Assembly: GCA_030737835.1 (NCBI GenBank)
Contig: JAUJYN010000030.1
Location: 434,001 to 498,000, forward strand
Direction: 5' to 3'
Source of the DNA: Acorus gramineus
Lineage: Eukaryota > Streptophyta > Magnoliopsida > Acorales > Acoraceae
DNA length: 64,000 nucleotides
Numbering within the stretch: position 1 is the stretch's first letter; every line of letters begins with the position of its first letter. Below the pieces are notes generated by a model that was given only the letters and a program-made list of their open reading frames with translations, was not told the origin of the DNA and did not search any database. The translations under genes and the position numbers were made by a program. Below, piece by piece: positions 10,944 to 25,900 of this stretch.

Positions 10944-13900
10944 GTAAGAACATGTTCTCTTAGTGTTTCTTATCCGATATGATAATCATGTCTTGTTTTT
11001 TTTGGCAGTGGTGATCGGACACCTAAGCAGAAGGTGAAGTTGAAGGTCACTGAAGAAAAACTATTAAATTTAATGTTAAAATACAATGGTGGGAGAGCTA
11101 GAGCCGAGGTGCATCATCTTTTTTCTTGGCTTATTTTGATTCAGATGCTATAGTTGGTAATTCTATATGAGTCAATTTGTACTTTTTTGAATATTTGTAG
11201 ACAAAGCTCAAAAGTGCTGTTCAGTTACAAGATCTATTAGATGCAACAAGGATGCTTGTACCACGGACAAGGTACTTACTACCTAATTAAAACTCAGTTG
11301 TTTGCAATGTGCAATTTTGTTCAATCACCTAAATTCTCTAGTAAGCTTGCCTAAATGAAATAGGTTTGTTCAGGCTTGAGCTTAGCTTGACATGGCTAGG
11401 CTCAAGCTTGTAAGATGCTTGAACAAGCCAAGCTTGAGCACATTGCTCTGCTTGATTCAACTTGTGTTATAACCATAAGGAAGATACTGTAGCAATATGA
11501 GGACTCCATGAGAAGTGGTATGACGGGCCAATGTATATATGAGAAATTGAATGAGTGACTGATGTGCACAGAATTGATAACACAAAATCGAGGATATCGC
11601 AAAATTGAATGAGTGATTGAATATGGCTAACCATTTCATTTTTTCCTCGAATGAACCAGAAAGTGAACTTTGATTTGGCTATAATGAAAGTGTGGAAGAA
11701 ATTCGTAAAATAATTTAAAATTTCGCTAATGGGAGTCAATTTCCTTTACTCTTACGAGTTATACCTGACCTTCATTTGCAATTCTTTAGTAATACACTTA
11801 CATGTACATAATACATTATAGATCATCATACTCACAATTATCATTTTCTTATCAGTTTCTGTTTGCTTTAATATCCAAGTGACAAACAAAAGTCTAATTG
11901 TTTTGAAAATTTGAATTGTTTTACATTACATCAATATCCAAATTCATGTTACATGTTTTCATCAAATGTAGATTATTTGCTATCTTTGCTCAAAAGAAAA
12001 AAAAAATTGCTTAGATCGGTTATGTGGATGACCGTCTTTGCATTAGCAATGTGTAATTGGTGATGTTCCTTGTGCATGGAGCTTTTACTACTGCGTGCAT
12101 GAACTCTGAGTTTGCTATCATGAAATGAGGGAGAAATTGTTAAAATAATGGAATATTCCACTAGTAGGAGTTAATTTACTCTTACAAATTGTACCAGGCC
12201 ATCACTTGCAAAAAGTTCTTTAGTAATATGATGATATACATGTACATAATAAGTCATGCATCATTATTGCTCACGATTATCAATTTCTTTTTATTAAAAG
12301 CATTCTATTTCAATATCTAAGAAAAAGTCTAGTTATTCTAAAATAATTGACTCCTTATTTTTTCTTAACATTAATATACAACTTTATGTTGTGGTTTCAT
12401 TTAATGTAGATCATCTACCATCTTTGCTCGGAAAAAAATAATTTGTTTAGGCCTAGTTTGGCATTGGGATAAGGGGTTGGGATAAAGAAATAATTAGGTT
12501 AATTCACATGTTATCTCATATGGTATAAGAAAAAAAGGGATAAAGCATGGATAATTATCTGTATTTTGAGAGAAAAAATAGAGATATTTTGTTCTAGGTA
12601 AAAGATATAATAGACTTTATCCCCATTTTTTAACCCCATTTTGTAAAACATGGACAACATTTATGACTGCCCTTCCCAAAAAAATAAAAACAAAAAACTA
12701 ATTAAAACCAAAACCAATAATATTAATGCCCCTTTAATAGAAAGGGTAGACTTGGTATTAAATTTTTTTTTTGAAGTTATCTCATATTTTACATTATGTG
12801 AATATGTGATCTAAATACAAAGTTAAAGGATAAGAACACAAAAAAATGGGGATAACAAAATGCATTACCAAATGTAAAATGGATAAAATAATGGTTTTTT
12901 TTTTAGGCTAACTTATCCTAAATATTTATCCCTTCTCCAAACTAGGCCTTAGATGCTCCAAGTGGATGGCCATTTTTCGCATTAACATTTTGTAGTTATT
13001 GACATTTCTTATGGATGCGGATTTTACTATTTTGTGTATGAATACTAGGGGCTTGTTTTATTATTGTCTTCTAATTTTAGGCCTGGTCGGGAAAGCGATA
13101 GTGAAGCAGAGGACATCGAACATGCTGAAAAGCTTCGTCAAGTTAAAGCAGTACTTGAGGAGGTTTTTATCTTACTCTTTTTGAAACATTGTAAGCCTTT
13201 CATTTTATAGATTTTATATTACATTTGTCCTATAAATTGTTGTTGAAACATTTCATTTTTCACTATTTTAACCCATCATAACTATTGTTGTGAGTTCAAC
13301 ATATGATAATTATCAATCCATGTGTTTTGTGTCACCTCATAGGTTGGATGCTGACACTTATCAAGTTCCCTGGCAATTGTAATACTTTGTTAGATATCTC
13401 TATCTTTAGATCATTCCTTTTTTTTTGTTGAGAGAAATGGTAGATTGTCTACCACAATTTGTTAAATTGAGTAAGCAACCAATTATTACAAAGCTAGAAA
13501 ACAAACTAACTAAATGGAACCCCCCGGCTGTGATAGTGGGATCAATATCCCGAACACCATAGAGCACACATCACCAACTCACTCCTCTATACATAGTATG
13601 CCATTTTTTCAAAATCCACTTACGATGCCTGAACAGTAAATTTCGCCCAATCTGAGATAAAAATTTGGCCCAAATCCCAAATCCCCTCCACCAGGGGCGT
13701 CACCCTCTTCAGAACCACTTGTTCCCCAGCCAGCCACATGGCCCACTCCACTGCCGGTACCAAAAATTGAGAAATTGTCCCCTTTTGGTTTGTGCTTCTT
13801 CCCCTCTTGGCTCTTGCCATTGTTTGTCAAGGTCCATAGGGCTGCCACTGAACACAAATGCATGCCAAAGGCGACCCCATACTTCTCAAGCCACGGGACA

Positions 13901-16900
13901 CAAAAACAAATGACAAGTGGTCTCCTCCTTTGCACCACAAAAACACAAACTTTAGAATCCCCAGGGTCCACCTAGCCCTCTCAGCTCTTGTAAGAATCTT
14001 GTTATGATACATGAGCCACATAAAACCTTGAAACTTTTGGGTATCTTAACACCCCATAGTAAAAACTGGAAAAACATTATTGATAACACCAATGAAGCAC
14101 AAACACTTCAATAAAGATGTCGTTTTCGTATCGTATCAATGATATGACGTGCAGCGTTAGATACGTGTTGGATATGTCCATTCATGTGTGAAATGTAAAA
14201 CAATTTTTTATATTTTTGACATGTGTTAGGGATGGACACAACATGACCTACACATGTAGCACAACATTGTAACTTTTTTAATAACTATTGTAAGATTTAT
14301 GCTCACATGAAGTTAAATGTTATTAAAATCTTAGTGAAGTTCATAATTCACTCACCATTGAAGTTATATCACTTTTTATAGTTTTTGACCGTGTGCCTTT
14401 TTTTTTTACATAATCATAATATATTCAGGATGTATTATTTATTTGTATTTATTTATTCGTTCATTTTCCTATCTCTACAATGCCATAGTTTTTCAAAATT
14501 TGTTGTCATGGTGCCCAATCATGTCATGTCTGTCATGTGTCCATTTCCATGCTCCACAGGAAAGCACTAATGAGAAATGAACAATTTCATTTTTAAGGTA
14601 CTAATGTATTTCTTTTATGTTAAATCATAATTTTATATGGTTTCACATGTCTGATTTTAGAAGGCTGCCAAGTCATACGGCTGAGGACTCGGCACCCTTC
14701 TTCCCTTATACGTGCATCACTGCCAAGATATTCATGTTCTAACGCCAAATCAATTTCATGGATTTCTCATTTCCGCTAGTTGATGTTAATATTTTTTTGT
14801 AGTTCTAGAAAATACACAATGAGGTTTTCTACTTGTTTTGGGTTCCAGGGTGGACATTTTTCTGGTATTTACAGGAAAGTGCAACTGAAGCCACTAAAAT
14901 GGGTTAAAGTTCCAAAAGGAAACGGAGAAGGTGAAGAAGAACGTCCTGTAGAAGCCTTGATGATTCTTAAATATGGTGGTGTTCTTACGCATGCCGGAAG
15001 GAAGCAGGTCGTGTATCCCTCTTGTCGTTGCTTTTTGAAGTGACTTTTTTTACACTATTGTTTTCTCTGTGTTTCGTTAAATTTGGATGCACAAAAATGT
15101 CATTAAATTATTGCCCCATTGGTTATGATATTAGCCATCATTATTTACTAGGTTCTTACAATATGTGTCACTTTGTTTATTTTAGGGATAAAGTACTGAT
15201 TCCAATTATGTTCACTTCTGTTAGGCTGAAGAGCTTGGAAGATATTTCAGAAATAACATGTATCCAGGTTATACATTTTTATTCCTTTTGCTTTTTCGAA
15301 GCTTTAGCTATTGTTTTATTATAAGAGATCAGTATAAGCTTGTTAGTTTACACTGTCATTCTTGAGTTGCCGGACATGCCGGGTTTGGGTTGGTATTGGG
15401 AATAGGTATGTAGTATCCTTTGATCCCATCACTCTTTGGTATATGTGATATCTCGCAGACTTCATTCTATAATATATATCTCTGTCTGGCTTCTATTGCT
15501 TCAAGTTTGAATGCAAAATATACGATATTGGTAAATATAAATTGTTTTATTGCATTTGACTTTGTAATTGACTTTGAGATACTATATTTGTAATTTAATG
15601 TTAAATTCTGCGAAATGCTGAAGAAATTTTGATATATGCTAAGTTTAATATCTTGGAGACTTCATACAAGAGTTGATCAGAGTTTAAAGTAGCGATGCTA
15701 CTACATTACACTAGTTTATAATCCAACGGTTTGAAGTCACTTAGAGTACCTTAATTGCTCATTTGGCCATATTTATGTAGTGGTATTTGGTAAATACGTG
15801 GGAATGATTCCCCTACTCTCTAACCACCAAAATGCTAGCGCATTTTCTGTGGAGTGTGATTGTGAATTGGGACTAGGCCTGTCATTGGGTTGGGTTCGGG
15901 CCGGATCAGGGTGGACCCGGATCCGACCCGGCAGTGGGTTCACCGGACCTGGGTCCTGTCTAGGACCGGCGGACCTGGAAGGAACATTTCCAGGTCTGGA
16001 AGCATGTAAGAGAGCTGGATCATTCCATATGAATGGTGTCATCGGCATATTGAATATGGGAAACATGGCAACCTCGTCAAGAGACTTCCAAAACGTTGAT
16101 CCATCACTGTTCCTCTCCTTTGAAAATCATCCTACTTAGAATATTTGCTACAAGGATGAAGATAAAAGGAGTGGATCCCCCTGATGTAGACCTTCCCATG
16201 TTGAACTAGCACACCGCCTTGCCTTTTATGAGGATTGAGAGTCTAACAGTTTTTAGGCCACCATAGCCATCTTGACAAAAACCTAAGCCTTCCAAAAACT
16301 TCTGAAGAAAGTCCTCCACTGAACGGAATCGGATGCTTCTCAAAATCGAAGGAAGCCCTTTCTTTTTCCTTTGTGAAACCCAGGCATATTAAACTGTGTC
16401 CATGTTTGTTGGCATGCCGAACAGAGCAGAAATCATCCATTCCACAAAGGGTATGATTGAGTCTGCCCCTTAGTCTCGGTTCTGTCCTTTGGTGTTTATA
16501 TGCACCTTAACTTGGGGTGATATGCATATAATATTTACTTGTGCTATTATGATTCATGAATGTCCATGGGGAGATGCTACTCTTGATCTTCTTGATATTC
16601 CCTCTGAACTGGCCACTAGTCATTCATGCATTTGCTAGGTGGAGCTATTTTTGTACTTGTACAAAGTACCAACATGTATGTCAATATTTGTTTTTTTTTT
16701 CTAGTTGTTTAAAATGGATTATTGAGACATTAGACATTTAAAATGTTATTAATAAGTCCTGTTGATAATCATTTTACGGTTTCTGTCATCAGGTTCTCCT
16801 TCATATTTTCTTGATTTCAGGTGAAGGAACCGGTTTACTTCGACTACATAGCACCTATCGACATGATCTGAAGATATACAGTTCGGATGAGGGTCGTGTT

Positions 16901-19900
16901 CAGGTATAAAAAAATATGTATGAAAATTTCCTCTTTGTGATGATTGTTATGCTAGCTCCAAGGTGTCCTCTTGTCCTTCTTAAGGCTCTTCTTGGCATTA
17001 TCCAGTGTGTAAAACCATAATACTGGCTGCATCTGATTTTAAAGTAATTTGTTCCAGATGTCTGCAGCAGCATTTGCCAAAGGTCTTTTAGACTTGGAGG
17101 GGCAGTTGACACCAATTTTGGTCTGTATGTTTTCATCCTTGTAGGGGTATTGATTGCATGTTTCCAATGATGATTATTTCTTGATTTGTATCATTTTATC
17201 TAGGTTTCACTTGTGAGCAAAGACTCTTCTATGTTGGATGGGCTAGACAATGCTAGCATTGAGATGGATGAAGCAAAGGTTTGTCTTCTTATAACTACAA
17301 TGCATATATGTTTTCTTCATGTGGGCTGAAAGTTAAATTCAATGTCATCCTTCTCTGAATTCATTTTTATATGAGCCTCCAATGTCTGTAAAACGCTAAA
17401 AAGAATTTACAACCTATTCCTCCCTCGCTTCCCATTCAAAGGAAAGGGCCACTTAGTGATCACTTTCTTGAATTTGGATCACCCCACTCTTGAAGCCAAC
17501 CTCTCTTCTTTTTGAAATGAGATTTGAAATGCTTTTCTTACAACCCATCTTCTTGGGATTTGCCATCTTTAAAGAATTTTGTCTTTCCATCCTTGGATTT
17601 AAGCTATACATCTCTCTCGACTTTAACCATCATGCTTCATCATTTATTCTAAAAGAGCCCATAAGCTTTGATTTGGTTGCTTTCATTTTCTCCATCTCTC
17701 CAAATGAAAGCCCTCTTTCTTCCTCCATCTTATGCCAATGACACAACTCCTCCTTCGATACACGCTTTGCCATTCTACTCATTAAAGCATGTCTTCCCCG
17801 CCCTTTCAATTTTGTCTCATGGAACTTGGCCATATGCTCTACGTCTTTCCCTTCCATACTCGCCCCCTCCACCATCCACTAATCATATGGTGGAAGTCCA
17901 CCTTCAGTGGCCACCATGATTCAAACTTGAAGTGAGACCGTCTACACCCACCATCTGCTGAGTCCAACAGAATCGATATATTGTCTGAGCAAGACCTAGT
18001 GAGGCCCCTCAAGAAAGCCTCCAGATGCTCATTCGCCCAATCCACTTTAATGAGGCACCCATTGAGCTAAAATAGGGTTGGCTTTTCCATAAGGGTACTA
18101 CAGTTATACTTGAAATTACTAAGAGGAATCTCTGCCAATGCCTTCTCAACAATGCATCTCTGGAACCTCCCCATAGCAACACCACTTCCCTTTTCCGTGG
18201 ATCCCCAAGACCAGGAACACTCCATGACTCGATAATTCAGCCGACTTACCCCTTTCCCTTATCTCATTTGTAGACAGCTTTCATGAACTTTTAAGGTCCC
18301 CACTCAATAGGCTTTGAAGTTCCTATCAACCCACTTCTTTTTTTTCTTGCTCTCATACCTCTAAAGTGCTTCCTCAACTCTCTCAAGTCACGATTGGGTG
18401 ATACTGACCTTGACCTCCATATTTGCCTAAACGCCACTTTCTCACCAATCACCTTAATGCCTAGACCACCAACCCTACTTACTAATATGACGCCCACAAT
18501 TTACCAACCAAAAAATGCAGGGCAGTAATCTAGGTTGCCTACCAGAAATGAGGATCTGAGGTTATCAAAAACACAAAATTTAATTGACAAAAGACGAGAT
18601 ATAGTAAATAGGTCTTAAGAACATTGTTAAAACATTAATATCAGTTAGCCCCAGATGACTCATAATAACAGAATTAGACATACTAAAATTGAAATCTCAT
18701 CTCAACCAGTCTTGAGACAGACATACTACATCCAAAACGGAAGATAAGTAGAAACCTAAAAGGCGTTCACTCTATGATGGGAGATAGTGCCTCAGCAAAA
18801 GAAACTCTTGGCACGCACAAGGATCAACGTGCCTTGTGATCTGCAAAGTTCCGATCACCTGGATGAAAGTCTAGCCACAAAAGGGAATGAGTTGAAGAGC
18901 TTAGCTAGTAAATTAAATGACAATGTATCTCAAAGCCTTTATATATTATAAATATAAACAAATTCTGTCAAAATGCATATGTCCCATTAAAGCTTTTCAA
19001 TACTAAACATAATTTTCAAAATAATCTTTATGCACACATTAAAGTTTTTCAATACTAAAAATTATTTTCAAAATAATTTGTTGGAGTTCCTGGGATTCCA
19101 AATGAATTCTTTTGGATTCTAGAATCTCAAGAGAGAGAGTGAAGATTGCAACTAAAGAACCGTTCTCTACTAAGTGTCTTTGTTTCCTTTGTTCCTAATC
19201 CGTATTTTAATGCATACTTTCATATAAATCTTAAAAGAGCTCTATCTGAATTCAATGGATTATTGGATAATTTGTTGTGGCAGGAGTAGTATTCTTCCGA
19301 CAAATTTTTCCTTGATTCAGGGATATATATGTTGTTAACTATTTACAAGGCTAATTTATACTGAAGGTTTTTAAATATCATTTGATTAGTGTGCACATCA
19401 TATTGCATAGGAATTTGCAATCTCTGCTAAATGATTATTTTGTGCAAGGATTTCTTGTATGAATTTTCTGGGCCCTGATTCACTTAACTTTAAATTATTT
19501 TTGCCACTATGTTATGTTATCATCCCCATTTGCTAAGACTTTCCTTTTTTTATGCAGGCTAGGTTATATGATATTATTACTTCGGAACCAAAACAATTAC
19601 ATAATAATGGATGGGCTGAATGTCCATGGATTGTTGATGGGGCTGGACTTCCACCAAATGCTTCTGAACTCCTTCCCAAGATGGTATTTCACTTCTTCTT
19701 AAACAACATAGAATCTTTGTTGAATTAATTCTTGTAGTTAAAGCTCTCCTAGAGTAAAAAATATATTTATATTGCGATTATTTATAAGTAAGAAACTGTC
19801 CAAGGACCTAGACCTGATATCCAAAGCTTTGCTCTAGGACTAATGGAACTAAGACAATTTGATGACACCCAAAGTGCGGACACAAACATGTATTGTGAAA

Positions 19901-22900
19901 ATATGATAGGACTCTACCATATTTGGTCATATGAAAATTCCAACATGTATTGTGAAAATATGATTGGACTCTACATAACCTAGTCATTTGTGGTCATATC
20001 AAAATTCTGCTTTGACCTTTACTTGTCTCTTTTATCATGATATAGAACTTGACATACAAATCTTCAATTTTTTTTGTTTTTAACTCTTGAAGAGTTGGAA
20101 CTTGGAAAAAATACACATTGATCATTCTGTTAATAAGTTTAAATTTTTCCACAGAGATGGACTATTTTGAATAACAATTTCTTAGATAGATTTGAAAGAA
20201 TGATATGCATTGATAATGATCATCTAAAAACAATTCGTGGTCTGAATGTCTTGAATTGTTGTATCCCCTAATAAGTTAATTCATTTTGTGTTGAAATTAT
20301 ATGGCACTAGTTAATCTAAGATGAGTTATCTTTTATGTTCTTAAAAGTGATCAATATGGTAAGAAACCATTATTTTAATTTTATCCTGTCACTGTAGAAT
20401 GATCTGTGCCTGTGTATGTGAGGGATTGTTGTTCCCTGTCAATTATGTATAGGTATTAGAAACTTGGTTCAGCTGCATGTCAGGTAGTCGGTTGGATTTG
20501 GTAGGGGGACTATGTATAATTAAGTTGAAAAATTGTCCTGCAATGTGTTGATGCATTAGAAAAGGCCTGACCTTTACCTGCTAGATGCATCCTTTCACCC
20601 AGACAAACCCAGAATTCCCGAAGATATAGATATGTCATCATGACCCCAGAAATGCACATTAACAGTTTTTAGCCCTTCCTGCTGATGTAACCTTATTTTT
20701 CCTATTATGTATCGACAACCTAGCTATCATGACATGTTACAAAGTCGTGGCAAGCAGCTAAAGTGGCAGCAAGCAAATTCCTGCCAGATGGATGAAGGTA
20801 GCATAAAAAGAGGGTCTTGTAGAAAACTCAAGAGTGATTGATGAAGGTTGTACATGGAGAACTGAACAAAAGGGAGACACTCAAGAAGGAAGAGTGGAAA
20901 AGAAAACTAAGAAGCTCACTACTTTCAACAAAAACAAAAAAAATAGAAGTTATTAGCTACAGAGAAAACAATATATGACAAAAAAATTGATCAGAAATCC
21001 TGAGGAGGGTCACCAAAATTGGTTCTGCCATCATTTAGAAGTACTCCCTGTGCTTCTCGAGTTGCCTTCATATTGAACCATGCTCGTGCTTATCCATGGG
21101 GACGGTGACGGATTTGTAGCCATCAGGATTGATTGTTTACCTTATCCATCCGTTGGTTCTTTCAGTTGACTCAATTATTCTGCCTACCGACTTATATGTT
21201 TGATTTGGTAGGCCTACATTTGAGGGCCTATCTGTCCCAATGATTAGCAGAAGTGTTTCACATTTGTTTTCCATAATCATGGGAGACGTCCTGTGTGTTT
21301 TCTTTTCCCTTAGCTAAGTGCTACATGGGGTTTAGTACACATTATGGATCTCTTCTTTTGCTCCCAAGAAAACTTTGTGATATATATAATGTCATCTCCA
21401 ACATGAAGAGTGGTTCAACTTGATGGAGACTACTGATTTGAATAACTTAGAGAGTGGTAGCTGGAGATTAGAGAGAGAACTCCGTAGGAAGATGATAAAG
21501 AGGGTGGAACCTTCATGAATCAATCTCTCTTTCCTGCCTCCCATCTTTTCAACTTCCACTTTTCATCTTTCTTTCATCGTTTCTTTTATGACTATAGTAG
21601 ATACTTATGTCTTCTTATTTCTCCAAATCATTGTTGGTTTGCATTTAATATTTTGTTGTCCTATTTTTGCCTTGTGTTTAAATAGTACCTGAAGAAGGTG
21701 TGACAACCGGTCTGGTTTGGGTTAGGTTTGGCCAACTCCTAACTCAGCTCAAACCGAAATTTTTTTATGTCACAACGGATTGGACGAGGTTTTACAACTC
21801 AAAGTCTGAATCTGCCTTGTTCCAAATCTGCAAAACTTGACCCACGTAATCCATCTTAACAAAATATGATCTGATATATTCCAAAAGAGGGAATAAAAAG
21901 TATTAGTCTAACTTTTTGTGTATAGAATGCTTATTTGAAGATGGATGTTCCACATGGGTTCTTCCATTACTTTGCTCATATTTGTTTTGATTTTTATTAC
22001 ATAAATGCTCAGATTTCTGCATAATTGTAAATTTTCAACTTTAATGCCCACTAATTTGCTGTTCAATGGTCAACATCGCTTTGTAAGTTTGAGCACTTTG
22101 AAATTAACTGTGTCGAATGACATAGGGTCCACTAAAACATCACTTTATGGACCCTGTGTCAGTTCAAATGTTTGGTGGACAAACTACACTAATTTATGTA
22201 GTAAAATGATCTTTCTTTGTCATTTGAAGCCCTCTGAATATGTATTGACTGCTTGAGCATACAAGCGATCACTTCTGATTGTATGAACATTGATCAAAAT
22301 CATTCAGATTCCGCTCGGATGCCCACTTGATGCTCAGTCATAGTAACACACAAATTTTACATAACTCAATGGTCTCTGATGATTTTTAAAGGGTACAATG
22401 GTAAAATGGTATTTTAGGTCACTTAACCTATTGGGTGAGATGATCATGGTCCCGAAGGTCTTGTTGTTCTTAGTGGCTTCACATAATTGGACTTTCTGAA
22501 ATTTAATCACCTTTGACAGACGTGGATATTTGTCAAAACAGTTCAACAATAAATCCATTAGCAGCCATTGGCTGATTAGTTATATGTTAAGCATGTCTTA
22601 TTTCTAGACTTGCTTCTATTAAAAAGTAATTTGTTGCTATTACTGTTATGTCATATGAACGAAGTTTTTCAAATTCATAACAGGTGAAACTTACAAAAAA
22701 AATTACGGCACAAGTAAAGCAACTTGCTTTAGATGAAGATGAGAAACTGGGCCAGACAAACTCATACACAGTGCTTCCTCCATATGACCAAGCTACAGCT
22801 CTTGGTAAATCAAACATTGATGTTGGACGTATAGCTGCTGGATTACCTTGTGGTAGCGAGGGATTTCTCCTGATGTATGCTCGTTGGAAAAAGCTTGAAA

Positions 22901-25900
22901 GAGATTTGTATAATGAGCGAAAGGAGTAAGTAATTTCAGTAAATTTCTACTAATAAAGTACATGACAGTACTACAAGTTTCTGATCCAAGTTAATTACTA
23001 AAGATTCTCATGATTCACAATTAGGCTGACTGCTGATTAACTCTTTTCTAACGCCATGCCTTTTCCTTTGCAGCCGGTTTGATATAACGCAAATCCCTGA
23101 TGTGTATGATTCTTGCAAGTAAGGCATTTTCTCTTCTTTGGTCAAAGGACATTGTCATGGAAATATTCCGACATTCATTTAAAAGTTGGATATACATTTC
23201 AGATGAATATGATGTTTCAATATATTCCTTTTGTATAAACATGTTGCATGTAGTGAAAGATTGTAGCTCTATTAAGGAGAAGAGAATAATGTTGAGGCTC
23301 GAGACTCAACGCGAAGAGTTAAGAATTTTAAGATGGAAAAAAAAAAGAGCTTATATGAGCATGTGATCTAAATTTTATTTGGCACATAAAATGTAAAAAA
23401 AAATTAAAAGAAAATAATAGACGTTAATAAAAGAAAATTCTTTTATCTTGAGGTAATTAAAAGAAGATTATCATGGATAGAGTGAAGTATTGTTATGCCA
23501 TCCAATCATAATTAATAATTGTTGGTGTCGAACCTTCTAATGTAGAATTCCACGTGATTGTTAAAACCCTAGAAATCCGCATCCATATGAAGGGTAGATC
23601 TCCGGTGATTCTCTAATATGAGAGTTTTATATATTCCATTCACTTATCCATATAAAAATATCAACATGAAAGAAGCATTTATTAAGGAACTAACAGATAC
23701 CCAAGATCCATCTATACTACATCCCAAGTTTGGATGAGATATACATCAAGGAAATAAAGATAAACATTATAAACACTGTTTCTTGTCAAAGCAGAAGGAT
23801 TTATTCTACATGTAAAGGACGTGAAAACTAAACACTTTGGTGGCAAAGTCTAAGCTTCCAATAATTCAGGATCTCAACCACCAGCGCTCGTGACCAGTTC
23901 CATGAATTTCGTATATAGAAAGAGGGATAATAAGTGGGGTGAGCTGAACGCCCAGTGATGGATCAATAATGTGTGTCCAATATATATTTTATTTATATAT
24001 ATAAAGATTAAAAACATAATGACTCCAGAGCTATGTAGACATTTAAAATATGCACCAACAGAAATATCCAACATATAGGAGTTGCTACCTAAACCGATTG
24101 AAATAAAACATGTAATCCAACCATATGCCAATATGAGTAAACCATGGATATGAATTTAATGAGCACGCATGCTCCAACCATGGCCATGCAGTGCACGGTT
24201 AAGAAGATCAACTGTCTCAACCAACGGCTTGCAAGGCCATCCAACAGTTTGGCCAAGTATGCATCTTCATCCATTGAGTGAATTTTGGAATTTTAATAGC
24301 TTTATAGAAGGCCACACGGTGTTCGGGTTTTGGAGGTCAGATTGTTATTTTGTGCATTGTATTGGTTAAGCTTGTATAACTTCCAATTATATTAGTTATT
24401 AGTTCTTTGATGTTAGCTGGAGTGTTTTGTTTCATTTCCACGAGTGCTATTGTTTTGGCACCACTCTTTCAGTTCACATCAATTCCTGTCAGCATGATAG
24501 AACTTACGACTTCCTTATTATATGGTATTTACTATATAACTCGTTTAATTAACCTGTAATATTTTAATCCTGTCAACATGGCATCAGTGATGTGTATCTT
24601 TCTCTTATATATCCCTAATTTCTTAATTCACATTTATTTACCTTTTCCGATGTTGTTTATCTGATAGATATGACCTCCTTCACAATGCACATCTTAATAT
24701 TGAAGGATTGGATGAGCTCTTCAAAGTCGCTCAGGTATAACATCATCAATATTGCCTATTTTCCAACTTTTTGAGATTGATTGTATGAATCCTAATATAC
24801 CGGAAATACTTGCTAATTGTTATTATGTTATGGCATGTACTTTTTTATCAATAATTTTATATTAGCTTAATCCAAATTTTTGACACAATAGGATATATTG
24901 TGACATCTGGTGATATTAGTGATATCCGCCAAGGCTACCATTTCTTTTGAAATTTTAAAATTGTAGGAGTTTGAAACCCTCTTTGAATTTCTCATCAAAT
25001 TCTAATGAATTTAATAAAATGCTAAGTTTATGCTAAGAAGAAAGTGATAGCTATCATTTGTATGCATGGACGCACGTGTAGACACACACCAATGTGTAAA
25101 TTCATTTTTGTCACCTGTCATATCTAATTCATTTCAATGATTTGGTCCATCTAGTTCCTCTTCATTCATATAAAAACATTCTGAATACTTTCTATATTTT
25201 CCGAATGTAAAACACCCAACATTGTATCATCAATTAGCATTATATTTGTTGTAACTTGTAAGCAACATGGAAGGAACATGTGTGAGCAATTCATTATCTA
25301 TGACAGATGCATATGTATATGGATTCAAAGCAATCTTTGAAGAACCCCTAGGAAATTGGAAGATCACTAGACTTTATAAAGGCCATTCTCCCACTAGTAT
25401 GACTTCCCTCATATGTTTTTAATCTTATGAACATTTTCTTTACTAACCATTCTCTTTTTCCTTCCACCACTGCAACTTTCTTGGGAGTTTATCTTAGGTA
25501 TTCTTTAGTCCATGAATACCATGTGAAGATTCTTCCTCATCTTTGAACAACATCGTCAATTTTTTAAATTTAGAAATTGGCCTCCTTGTTTAATGTTTAT
25601 CAATTCAATAATGTCGTATTTCCTTGACATTGATAGATATTGTCATCACTTTCATTTTTTGGAGGAATATTTATTAAGTAGATCAGTTTCAATAGGTTCA
25701 TATGATGTGCTTGAACAAACAATATGCACATGATGCTTGATCTCTATTTGTATAACCTAGAAAGCATTATTTATTAATTCTAAACCCTTGCATCCTTTGC
25801 CCCTCAATAGTAAATTTCATGTGTACTTTGTTTCAGTTGCTTGCGGATGGGGTTATTCCCAACGAATATGGGATAAATCCAAAGCAGAAACTAAAAATTG

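Noticed and set aside
13609-13975. Several overlapping open frames of 60-120 residues in VIH intron 11
   Set aside because: Only the minus-strand zf-RVT reading has family matches. The others are shadows of the LINE fragment.
15780-16139. 119-residue + strand frame in VIH intron 13
   Set aside because: It is antisense to an L1 reverse transcriptase fragment whose YADD block reads on the minus strand.
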